A stretch of DNA of 7,658 nt from an uncultured Candidatus Peregrinibacteria bacterium (GTDB lineage Bacteria; Patescibacteriota; Gracilibacteria; CAIRYL01), in NCBI GenBank assembly GCA_903882825.1, contig CAIRYL010000169.1, positions 1 through 7,658 on the forward strand, written 5' to 3'. Numbering within the stretch: the stretch's first letter is position 1; every line of letters starts with the position of its first letter. The position numbers and the translations under genes are program-made. The notes under the pieces are model-generated. The model had not been told where the DNA came from. It saw only the letters and a program-made list of their open reading frames with translations, and ran no database searches. Positions 1 through 5,804 of this stretch are shown piece after piece.

Positions 1-593
1 AAAAAAGCCCCTCCTACTACTCCTGCTCCGGCAGCCAAAATACCGTACGAATCAGCAAAGAAAAATATTCCGCCAATAATGCCAATATTATAAAAAAATG
101 GCGCTAGCGCAGTAGACCAAAAATGTCGAAACGACATGAGGAAAGTTCCCAAAAAATTTGAAAGTGCGAACAGAAAATTTGCAAAAAATATGCAACGAGC
201 AAGTGTAATAAAGGTTTCTCCAGTATTTTCAAAAATTTTTGGAAATATAAAAGGAAGGATATGTTGAGAAAATATGGTTACAAGGAGGAGTATAAGCGCT
301 AATATGCCATTTAAAGTTATAAAAAAATTTCCAAAAACCCGATTTCCATGTTCCTCAGAAATTTCTCTTTCTCGTAAAAAAAGAGGAGTCACCAGCCCCA
401 AAAGTGCAGAACTGACGATCGCCATTAGTAAAAAATCTCCTACAATAAATGCTGAAAAATAGGCATCTGTTTCCCCAGACGTTCCATAACTCCTGGCAAA
501 AACCATATCGCGAAGTGCCCCCAATACGTAACTGAGAAATGTTCCCCCCGAAAGAAGAAATGCGCCGGTTGTGAAATGAGATTTTAAAACCAT
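1..593 (-). CDS. murJ: MurJ/MviN-family lipid II flippase, N-terminal part (runs off the window)
   Basis: This is the first 197 residues of a polytopic membrane protein on the minus strand; the rest lies beyond base 1. MurJ-family flippases move lipid II across the cytoplasmic membrane for peptidoglycan synthesis. Family signatures seen: LGALRD (residues 24-29), ETDAYFSAF (41-49), ALAPFFYNIGIIGG (162-175) and a glycine-rich GILAAGAGVVGGA stretch (184-196). Several hydrophobic segments are visible, including roughly 53-73, 90-115 and 131-155. The ATG at 593-591 is the first start after an in-frame TAA upstream, and the protein begins just where MurJ proteins normally do. No Shine-Dalgarno motif precedes it; the leader is T-rich in the gene's sense. 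It is divergent from the TPR gene. Oddity: aligned by eye to E. coli MurJ, R24 is kept (R28 here), but R18 is a tyrosine and the R52 position is a leucine. Family assignment is secure; flippase activity is not. Confidence 0.87.
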   Translation of the reverse strand, partial: MVLKSHFTTGAFLLSGGTFLSYVLGALRDMVFARSYGTSGETDAYFSAFIVGDFLLMAIVSSALLGLVTPLFLREREISEEHGNRVFGNFFITLNGILALILLLVTIFSQHILPFIFPKIFENTGETFITLARCIFFANFLFALSNFLGTFLMSFRHFWSTALAPFFYNIGIIGGIFFFADSYGILAAGAGVVGGAF

Positions 594-628
594 CAGGCAA
601 AAGTGTAACAGAAATAATAAAAAATCTC

Positions 629-657
629 TTGAAGGATTTTAGAAAATGGAATAGGAT
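629..657 (+). promoter_or_regulatory. Possible sigma-70-type promoter for the TPR gene and downstream run
   Basis: A TTGAAG hexamer (629-634) is followed, after exactly 17 bases, by TAGGAT (652-657). Each matches four of six bases of the -35 and -10 consensus. Transcription would start near 664, leaving a leader of about 25 nt before the ATG at 690. It lies in the only divergent gap of the window, where a promoter is expected. In AT-rich DNA such matches arise by chance, so this is a candidate only. No convincing opposite promoter for murJ was found. Confidence 0.35.
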
Positions 658-689
658 AGCTCGACTGAAAACACTTTTTTCTTTTTTTT

Positions 690-1325
690 ATGACTTTTAG
701 AAATCCACAAGAGAAAAGAAGAAATATGTTACAATATTCACGAAAAGTTATGCGTGAATTAGCAAAATCAGAAGAATGTAAAGTAAAGGGAAAACATCAA
801 GAAGCATTAGAAATTGCACAAAAAATTCTTGAAAAAGATCCTTCTTGTATCGCTGCAGCAGAAGAGGTCGCAGATAATCTTTTGTCTTTGAATAACCATG
901 AATCAGCAGAGAAAGCGGCTCGTTTTGTATTAATTCTGAATCCAAAAAGTTATATTGCCAATTATACGTTAGGATTTTTATCGCTCACAAAAGGAGATGA
1001 TCCGGTAGCACTTCCATATTTATCGGTGGCAAATAATTCAGAGCCGAATAATCCAGAAATTCTTCGTTGCTTGGGATGGTCTTTATTCCATACTGGTTCT
1101 CGTACAGAAGGTATTGCCACACTCGAAAGAGCACTGAATCTGCGTCCAGATGATTCTCTTATTTTATGTGATTTGGGGGTGTGCTGTTTACATTTAAATT
1201 ATTTTGAGAAAACCATTCGTCTTTTTGAAAGAGCCTTAGCATTAGATCCCAAAAGCACAAGAGCAAAAGAATGTTTAGAGGCGGCAAAAAATTTAAAAGA
1301 GAAAATGATGGATGATGGAGCGTAG
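690..1325 (+). CDS. Tetratricopeptide-repeat (TPR) protein, five repeats
   Basis: This is a 211-residue soluble protein made almost wholly of TPR units, helical hairpins that form a protein-binding groove. Units fall at about residues 25-51, 54-85, 88-119, 122-153 and 156-187. They show the usual small and aromatic positions and a proline at the end of most helix B segments (KDP, LNP, LRP, LDP). There is no signal peptide or membrane helix, so a cytoplasmic scaffold is likely; the partner is unknown. ATG 690 is chosen because it follows a T-rich tract, as other genes here do. ATG 726 (residue 13) is a real alternative because a purine-rich stretch precedes it. It is the first gene of the + strand run, behind the possible promoter at 629-657. 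The next gene starts 14 nt after its stop. The TPR assignment is firm; no specific function can be given. Confidence 0.86.
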   Translation: MTFRNPQEKRRNMLQYSRKVMRELAKSEECKVKGKHQEALEIAQKILEKDPSCIAAAEEVADNLLSLNNHESAEKAARFVLILNPKSYIANYTLGFLSLTKGDDPVALPYLSVANNSEPNNPEILRCLGWSLFHTGSRTEGIATLERALNLRPDDSLILCDLGVCCLHLNYFEKTIRLFERALALDPKSTRAKECLEAAKNLKEKMMDDGA

Positions 1326-1339
1326 TATTTTTTCATCCT

Positions 1340-1612
1340 ATGGATTCTCTTCCTATTCTTATATTGCTTTTGGCGTTTAATACGATTCCTTTTGCTATTT
1401 GGTATATTCGAAAAAGTGATGATGGGTTTTTTTTAAAAGGTATGCAATGGGGCAGTCTTGGAATCTTGTTTATTTTTTGGTGGTTTTGTTTTTTTGGATT
1501 CGCCGTTGAAAATAAGAATATTTTAATGATTGTGTGGATATCAACCGTTATGGTTTCTCTAGAATTTTTGTTTTTTATATGGTGGGAACGGAAAAGAAAA
1601 GTTGGAAAATAA
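1340..1612 (+). CDS. Small three-helix membrane protein, unknown function
   Basis: This is a 90-residue, strongly hydrophobic protein that I do not recognise. Predicted membrane segments lie at about residues 3-22, 38-57 and 62-83. A basic tail (ERKRKVGK) suggests that the C-terminus is cytoplasmic. The short loop after the first helix carries the charged sequence RKSDDG. The ATG lies 14 nt after the TPR stop, behind a T-rich spacer and without a Shine-Dalgarno motif. Reasons to call it real: it fills the gap between two convincing genes in the same direction, its spacing fits the run, and its hydrophobic pattern is regular. An open frame on the opposite strand over the same bases has no such pattern and is taken as a shadow. 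A run of eight T's at about 1427-1434 falls inside the gene. Confidence 0.6.
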   Translation: MDSLPILILLLAFNTIPFAIWYIRKSDDGFFLKGMQWGSLGILFIFWWFCFFGFAVENKNILMIVWISTVMVSLEFLFFIWWERKRKVGK

Positions 1613-1639
1613 CAAAAATTCAGCAACACTTTTCTGTGT

Positions 1640-2428
1640 ATGATGAATAATCCTCCACATTATAGAGAAGAGCGAGTGCGTACTTTTTTTCGGTTTTTCT
1701 CTGTTCCTCCAATTCCGTTGAGGTTTGAAGAATTTTTAGGTGTTCCAAGAGGATCAGTAAAATCGTTTCCTTCCCCTAAAAATACAACAAATGTATACCT
1801 TCAAAAAGGGAAAAAATGGGCATTTCTTTTACGATTTTGTCCGTTTGTCCGTGCGGTTTCGTTGGTAAATACCGTGAGTTTTGGCGTTGCACAATCTTCC
1901 AGTGATATTGATCTGCTCGTGGTGACGGCTCCTCATAAAATTTGGACAGCACGTTTTTTTGTCACTCTTTTTTTGTCTTTTTGTGGGGTTCGAAGAACAA
2001 AAGAAAGGATTGCGGGGAAAATTTGCCTTTCATTTTTTGTAGATGAAACCGTATGTGATTTTTCTTCTTTAAAACTCCCATTTGATCCGTACTTAGCCTT
2101 TTGGTGTGCAGGAATGATTCCCGTTTTTGGAAAGTCGTTTTTTTCATTATTTCACCAAAAAAATACCAAATGGATTGGAGAGGAAGTTTCCATGCCTTTC
2201 CTTTTTGACCCTCAAAAAATTCCGAGTGGAGGGAATTTTTTACAATTGCTTTTAGAAAAAATTTTTTATTGGACAGAAGATGTTATTCGGTATTTTTGGA
2301 AGCAAAGAACTCTTCAAAAAAGAGATCTTTTAAAAAACCCTTCAGGAACGATTATTTCTGATCATATTTTAAAATTTCATGATGAAGATAAGAGGGAAGA
2401 ATGGGCGGAAAAAATGAGGATTTTGTAG
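1640..2428 (+). CDS. Nucleotidyltransferase-like protein (Pol beta fold)
   Basis: This 262-residue protein has the nucleotidyltransferase core signature SDIDLLVVT (residues 88-96). D89 and D91 match the paired metal-binding acids of the Gx..DxD motif, and an upstream glycine (G82) sits in FGVAQSS. The third acidic residue is not clear; D134 or D140 are options. After the motif come WTARFFVTL, AGKICLSFFV (125-134) and DPYLAFWCAGMIPVFG (149-164). Near the C-terminus is LKFHDEDKREEW. From memory this order matches a nucleotidyltransferase-domain family common in Patescibacteria, whose substrate is unknown. Members I recall carry a longer N-terminal winged-helix-like region than the roughly 70 residues here. 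Two ATG codons stand in tandem (1640 and 1643); the first is used. The last two residues and the stop are encoded inside the inverted repeat at 2420-2455. Fold: fairly sure. Activity and substrate: unknown. Confidence 0.75.
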   Translation: MMNNPPHYREERVRTFFRFFSVPPIPLRFEEFLGVPRGSVKSFPSPKNTTNVYLQKGKKWAFLLRFCPFVRAVSLVNTVSFGVAQSSSDIDLLVVTAPHKIWTARFFVTLFLSFCGVRRTKERIAGKICLSFFVDETVCDFSSLKLPFDPYLAFWCAGMIPVFGKSFFSLFHQKNTKWIGEEVSMPFLFDPQKIPSGGNFLQLLLEKIFYWTEDVIRYFWKQRTLQKRDLLKNPSGTIISDHILKFHDEDKREEWAEKMRIL

Positions 2429-2455
2429 AGACGTTTTGCCAAGTCTCTACAAAAT
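2420..2455. repeat. Perfect 13-bp inverted repeat (palindromic element) at a stop codon
   Basis: The arms are ATTTTGTAGAGAC (2420-2432) and GTCTCTACAAAAT (2443-2455), exactly complementary, with a 10-base loop GTTTTGCCAA. The TAG stop of the nucleotidyltransferase-like gene (2426-2428) lies in the left arm. The RNA would form a strong hairpin, but no T-run follows on the + strand, so it is not a standard terminator in that direction. On the minus strand the hairpin is followed by CCTCATTTTTT. The GTAGAGAC/GTCTCTAC arms recall dispersed intergenic palindromes of other bacteria; that likeness is from memory. No second copy is present in this window. Confidence 0.7.
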
Positions 2456-2466
2456 AGGTGCAGAAA

Positions 2467-2532
2467 AAGGAGCAAAAAGGTATGATGAGAGAGAAATTTC
2501 AAACTTCACTTTTTTTATGCTCCTTTTTTTAG
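2467..2532 (+). promoter_or_regulatory. Strong Shine-Dalgarno motif with a 16-codon micro-ORF overlapping the exonuclease start
   Basis: AAGGAG (2467-2472) stands 9 nt before ATGATG (2482). That frame runs for 16 codons (MMREKFQTSLFLCSFF) to TAG at 2530-2532. It overlaps the first five codons of the exonuclease gene (ATG 2517) in another frame. This is the only consensus Shine-Dalgarno motif at good spacing that I saw in the window. It may be a translational-coupling leader, or chance within a purine-rich tandem stretch (cagaaaaagg agcaaaaagg, 2461-2480). Confidence 0.25.
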
Positions 2533-4796
2533 ATATTGAAACGACTGGGCTTGATTCTGACAATGGCGAAATATTGGAAATTGCCGCTATTCGTTTTGAT
2601 GGGGAAAATACACATGAAATTTTTGAAACTCTTTTACACGTACCTGAAGGGATAGAAATTCCTTCATTTATTACGACTCTTACGGGTATTACCAATGAAA
2701 TGTGTGCCAATTTTGGTGTTTCTTTATCAGAGGCACAAGAAAAATGGGAGACATTTGTTCGCCCAGACGATGTTATTGTTGGTCATAATATTTCTTTTGA
2801 CACTGGCTTTTTAAGAGCAAAAGGATTTTTTATAAATCATCAAGAAATAGATACTTTTGTACTTTCTTCTCTTCTACTCCGAAACGAAGAAAGTCATTCT
2901 TTAGAAGTTTTGACTGAAAAATATGGGCTTTTTCATGAAAATGCGCATCGCGCAAAAAGTGATGTATTGGCGAATATTGAGCTTTGGAAATTCTTAATAT
3001 CTGTTTGGAATTCATTCTTACATACAAAAAATTCTGAATCTCTGTGCCATCAAATAGAAAAAATTCTTCAAAGAAGTAGTATTTCTGAAAAATTATTTTT
3101 TACAATGCCTCCTTTCCATTTTCCTCAAATGGATGCCGTTATTTCTCGTACTGCTCGAGAAATTTTTCAATTTCCAGAAATACTTTCTCCTCTTTCTTCT
3201 GAATTAGAACACGTATGGGAGAGTGAAAATCATCTGACGATTTGGGATATAGTCGGAAGTTCTCTCCGGATGCAAGAAATATGTACTTCAGCACTACAAC
3301 ACCATAAAACGGTATATTGTGTGTATCCCGATTCGCTTTTTTTACGATATATTGACTATTTCCATGCGTTTTCTCCTCTTTTTCCAAATGTGTTTTTCAT
3401 ATCGCCTGCAGGAAAAAATATTGAAAAAGAAAAATTAAAAACTCTTTGGGATTCCCCATCTTTTACAAAAGCAGAAGCCATAGTTGCCATAAAAACACTC
3501 TTGGCAGATTTTCAAGATGATTTGCTATCACTCTCTTTTCGGGGGGAAGAATGGCCAGTGGTGCGATCGTTTATCTCATCACCATCTCAAGAGCCATTTT
3601 CTATGGAAGGACTTACGTTTCTTCCCATTTCTGAGTTTTATCGTATTCCAAAAGAATCACTTGTTCTTATGTTTCATGCGGGGACACTCGAGGAGACACT
3701 TTCAGATACTTTTCAGGTACAGTGTTTTTCAAAACGTATAGAAGAAGATTCTTTTCTTCTCAATATTCCTTCTTTTGATGAGGAATGGAAACAGTGGAGT
3801 ATTGTATTTGGAAAATCTCTGCGGGAAAAATTTGGGAAAAATGAGTATCCTATAAAAACAAAATGGCAAACAGAGGAGATGAAGAATGATGAAAAATTGT
3901 CCACGTCTCTCCAATGTTTTTCCGATCTCTTTCAAAAATTTCCAGAAGTTTTTAAAACACCTCCTTTTTTACATGTTTCTCACTTTTTCTTTCCTCCAGA
4001 AGAGGAAAATATGCTTCGTATGATTCAGCTCTTTCCGGATGATTCTTGGTCATGTATTTCAATTCCTATTGATCTTTCTCCATATTTTTCAAATATTCTC
4101 AATCGTGGAAAACAATTTTTATTGTTGGGGAATGGGTATCCAAAAGATGAAAAGGGGAATATTCTTTTCTCTTTTTTGCCATCAAATACAAAATTTTTTG
4201 AATTTCCTAAACCAGAATCATATTTTCAAAATAAAAAAATTGTTGTTTTTAAAGGAGTTCCTACTGATTCAACTCCTTTTCATTGGCAACCGATACTTAC
4301 AGAACTATTTACACGGCACGAACGAGTACTTGTTTCGGTAAATTCAAAAAAAATAGCAAAACAATTTTCAGAAGAATTGTCTCAATGGGCTTTTGAAGAA
4401 AAAATTCAACTCGTTTCCTCTGAATCAGGAAGTTTTGGGAAAATTCGTTCATTTTTAGGGAAAATTGGGAAAAAGTTGTGCATTGCTCCTGTCCGAACAT
4501 TAGAAGAAGTGCGTCCTGAAGAGTTTGGATTTACAGCGCTCATCATTTTAAAATTTATTTTTGATCCACCAAAAGACCCGCTTCTTTCTTTACGAAGAAA
4601 ATATTGTATCAACGATTTTGAAGAATTTGCGGTACCTCGTGCTCGTGCTCGTTTTGAAACAGAAATATTTCGTCTTTTTCGTCCTGATCATTCGGTAGAG
4701 ATATTGTTTGGAGACCACCGTTTATCGGATAAAAATTCTTTTGGATCACGTTTTGCAAAAGTTTTGCCAGCAGGCGTATCAGTGGTGAGGGAATAA
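2517..4796 (+). CDS. DEDDh 3'-5' exonuclease fused to a degenerate DinG-like helicase region
   Basis: This is a 759-residue protein. Residues 1-165 form a DnaQ-type exonuclease with all motifs intact: D6 and E8 in LDIETTGLD, D95 in GHNISFD, H144 and D149 in HRAKSD. It should remove nucleotides from 3' ends in the cytoplasm. The rest aligns by eye with the XPD-like helicase of exonuclease-DinG fusions. The clearest block is C-terminal: DPPKDPL (683-689), then FAVPRARARF, FRLFR (718-722), ILFGDHRL and FAKVLP. Also seen are IPIDLSPYFSNIL (516-528) and LVLMFHAGTLEE (382-393). Every ATPase motif is spoiled: the Walker A site reads DIVGSSLR (244-251) with no lysine, DEAH reads MFHAG, the SAT motif reads GNG, and motif VI lacks its Q and G residues. 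At 759 residues it is shorter than typical fusions of roughly 900. ATG 2517 is preferred because the exonuclease fold starts there and a T-run precedes it; an in-frame TTG at 2436 falls inside the inverted repeat's loop. Exonuclease: near certain. DinG ancestry: confident. Loss of helicase activity: inferred. Confidence 0.9.
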   Translation: MLLFLDIETTGLDSDNGEILEIAAIRFDGENTHEIFETLLHVPEGIEIPSFITTLTGITNEMCANFGVSLSEAQEKWETFVRPDDVIVGHNISFDTGFLRAKGFFINHQEIDTFVLSSLLLRNEESHSLEVLTEKYGLFHENAHRAKSDVLANIELWKFLISVWNSFLHTKNSESLCHQIEKILQRSSISEKLFFTMPPFHFPQMDAVISRTAREIFQFPEILSPLSSELEHVWESENHLTIWDIVGSSLRMQEICTSALQHHKTVYCVYPDSLFLRYIDYFHAFSPLFPNVFFISPAGKNIEKEKLKTLWDSPSFTKAEAIVAIKTLLADFQDDLLSLSFRGEEWPVVRSFISSPSQEPFSMEGLTFLPISEFYRIPKESLVLMFHAGTLEETLSDTFQVQCFSKRIEEDSFLLNIPSFDEEWKQWSIVFGKSLREKFGKNEYPIKTKWQTEEMKNDEKLSTSLQCFSDLFQKFPEVFKTPPFLHVSHFFFPPEEENMLRMIQLFPDDSWSCISIPIDLSPYFSNILNRGKQFLLLGNGYPKDEKGNILFSFLPSNTKFFEFPKPESYFQNKKIVVFKGVPTDSTPFHWQPILTELFTRHERVLVSVNSKKIAKQFSEELSQWAFEEKIQLVSSESGSFGKIRSFLGKIGKKLCIAPVRTLEEVRPEEFGFTALIILKFIFDPPKDPLLSLRRKYCINDFEEFAVPRARARFETEIFRLFRPDHSVEILFGDHRLSDKNSFGSRFAKVLPAGVSVVRE

Positions 4797-4882
4797 GAAA
4801 ATAAATGTGCTCTTCCTGAATGTGCGTTGCATATTTTCTTCCCATCTGACACAATACCCGAGGTTTTTTTGTTTTTTTCACC

Positions 4883-5251
4883 ATGAATATTCTTCTTGGT
4901 ATTGTTGCAAACGCGTTGGCGCTTTTTGGGGTTCACTATTTATTAGGGGATATGGGTTTTTCCATTACTCCAGATTGGGGATATGTATTGGTTGGAACGG
5001 TACTCGGGATAGTAAATGTTTTTGTAAAACCTGTTCTTCCCCTTATTTCTCTTCCTCTCATCTTTCTCACGATGGGAATATTTTTAGCAATTATTAATGG
5101 ATTTCTTCTCTTTGCAATTGAATATATTTTTGCGAATATTATTCCAGACGTTGGGGTGGTGTTTGTGGTAGGAGAGGGTTGGATTACATATCTCATAGTG
5201 GCGCTTGTTTTGTCACTTTTTAATTCTATTACTCATTTTTTTCTTACGTAA
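4883..5251 (+). CDS. Phage holin family 4_2 / YvlD-like membrane protein
   Basis: This 122-residue protein has about four membrane helices (roughly residues 3-22, 33-50, 54-82 and 100-119). The centre matches the YvlD/DUF360 family (Pfam Phage_holin_4_2): GIVNVFVKPVLPLISLPL (42-59), then TMGIFLAIINGFLLF (63-77). The NxxVKP motif and the second asparagine before the last helix pair are hallmarks. Length is typical. Despite the family name, these are mostly chromosomal membrane proteins of unclear function, and nothing else here suggests a prophage. The ATG follows two runs of seven T's and no Shine-Dalgarno motif; a GAGG lies too far upstream (more than 20 nt). An 86-nt gap separates it from the exonuclease gene; I found no good promoter or terminator in it. 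Its stop is followed after 1 nt by the KH-R3H start, so the two are very likely translated together. Confidence 0.87.
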   Translation: MNILLGIVANALALFGVHYLLGDMGFSITPDWGYVLVGTVLGIVNVFVKPVLPLISLPLIFLTMGIFLAIINGFLLFAIEYIFANIIPDVGVVFVVGEGWITYLIVALVLSLFNSITHFFLT

Positions 5252-5252
5252 T

Positions 5253-5732
5253 ATGACCAATGTTCCAGAAACTATTAAAGATGTTCTTTCCGAATTATTG
5301 AGATCTCTCGGAATTTCCTTTTCTGAAATTTCAGTCGTTGAAGATGGAAATATTGTTCACGCCAATATCGAATCAGAAGAGGCTCCATTGCTTATTGGAT
5401 GGAGAGGAACCCATTTAGAAGCTTTGCAACAAATTTTAAAATCGATTATTTGGAAAAAAGGAATTCCAGAAGATTCCTTTATTATGATCGATGTGAATGA
5501 GTATAAAAAAGGGAACGAAGAAAAACTAGTTTCTATGGCGAAAGAAAAGGCAGAAATGGTGCTGAGTACGAAAATTTCGCAAATGATGCCACCCCTTTCT
5601 GCGGTAAACAGGAGACTTATTCATTTAGAAATTGCAAAATGTGGTTTTCCAGGTATTTGTACAGAAAGTATTGAAGCAGAAGAAGATGCATCCTTAAAAA
5701 GAATTAAGATTTTTTGGAAAGCGGAAGCATAA
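5253..5732 (+). CDS. jag: Jag/KhpB (EloR)-type KH-R3H RNA-binding protein
   Basis: This 159-residue cytoplasmic protein has two RNA-binding domains. The KH domain (about 32-82) carries the GxxG loop as LLIGWRGTHLEALQQIL (46-62). The R3H domain (about 95-157) has R120 and H124 in NRRLIHLEIA, the PPLSAVNRR approach (113-121), and the C-terminal TESIEAEED..LKRIKIF strand. This is the order found in Jag/KhpB (EloR), which in streptococci helps control cell elongation. The separate N-terminal Jag_N domain is missing or reduced to about 30 residues, as in many short homologues. ATG 5253 is preferred over an in-frame TTG at 5205, which would add a hydrophobic 16-residue stretch read from the holin-like gene. 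It starts 1 nt after the previous stop. Oddities: a tryptophan sits inside the GxxG loop where a small or basic residue is usual, and yidC, the common neighbour of jag, is absent; a YvlD-like gene takes that place. Family: confident. Confidence 0.88.
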   Translation: MTNVPETIKDVLSELLRSLGISFSEISVVEDGNIVHANIESEEAPLLIGWRGTHLEALQQILKSIIWKKGIPEDSFIMIDVNEYKKGNEEKLVSMAKEKAEMVLSTKISQMMPPLSAVNRRLIHLEIAKCGFPGICTESIEAEEDASLKRIKIFWKAEA

Positions 5733-5804
5733 ATATCTTTTTTAAATTGAACACTATTTTTTGTCTGTATTTCTCGAATTATTCCTATTTCTCCGATAAT
5801 TTTT

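Noticed and set aside
1333..1629. Minus-strand open frame opposite the 90-residue membrane protein
   Set aside because: It overlaps the + strand gene completely, breaks the co-directional run and shows no domain or regular hydrophobic pattern. It is read as a shadow.
2420..2455. Inverted repeat as a rho-independent terminator of the upstream + strand genes
   Set aside because: The 3' arm is followed by AGGTGCAG rather than a T-run, so it lacks the tail required on this strand. A terminator for minus-strand transcription is possible, but no minus-strand gene lies nearby.
2436..2516. In-frame TTG at 2436 as the start of the exonuclease/DinG-like gene
   Set aside because: It lies in the loop of the inverted repeat, would add 27 unlike-family residues and has no ribosome binding site. 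The exonuclease fold begins exactly at ATG 2517.
4860..4882. GAGG as the ribosome binding site for ATG 4883
   Set aside because: It is more than 18 nt from the start, too far for normal Shine-Dalgarno pairing.
4883..5251. Prophage or lysis module suggested by the 'phage holin' family name
   Set aside because: The family is mostly chromosomal (YvlD-like), and no endolysin, integrase, capsid or tail gene is nearby.
5205..5252. In-frame TTG at 5205 as the start of the KH-R3H gene
   Set aside because: It would overlap the YvlD-like gene by 47 nt and add a hydrophobic stretch to a soluble RNA-binding protein. ATG 5253, 1 nt after the upstream stop, fits better.
5795..5800. GATAAT just upstream of ATG 5805 as the -10 of a leaderless Lgt-family transcript
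   Set aside because: No -35-like hexamer is found at 16-18 nt, and the region is so AT-rich that a five-of-six match is expected by chance.
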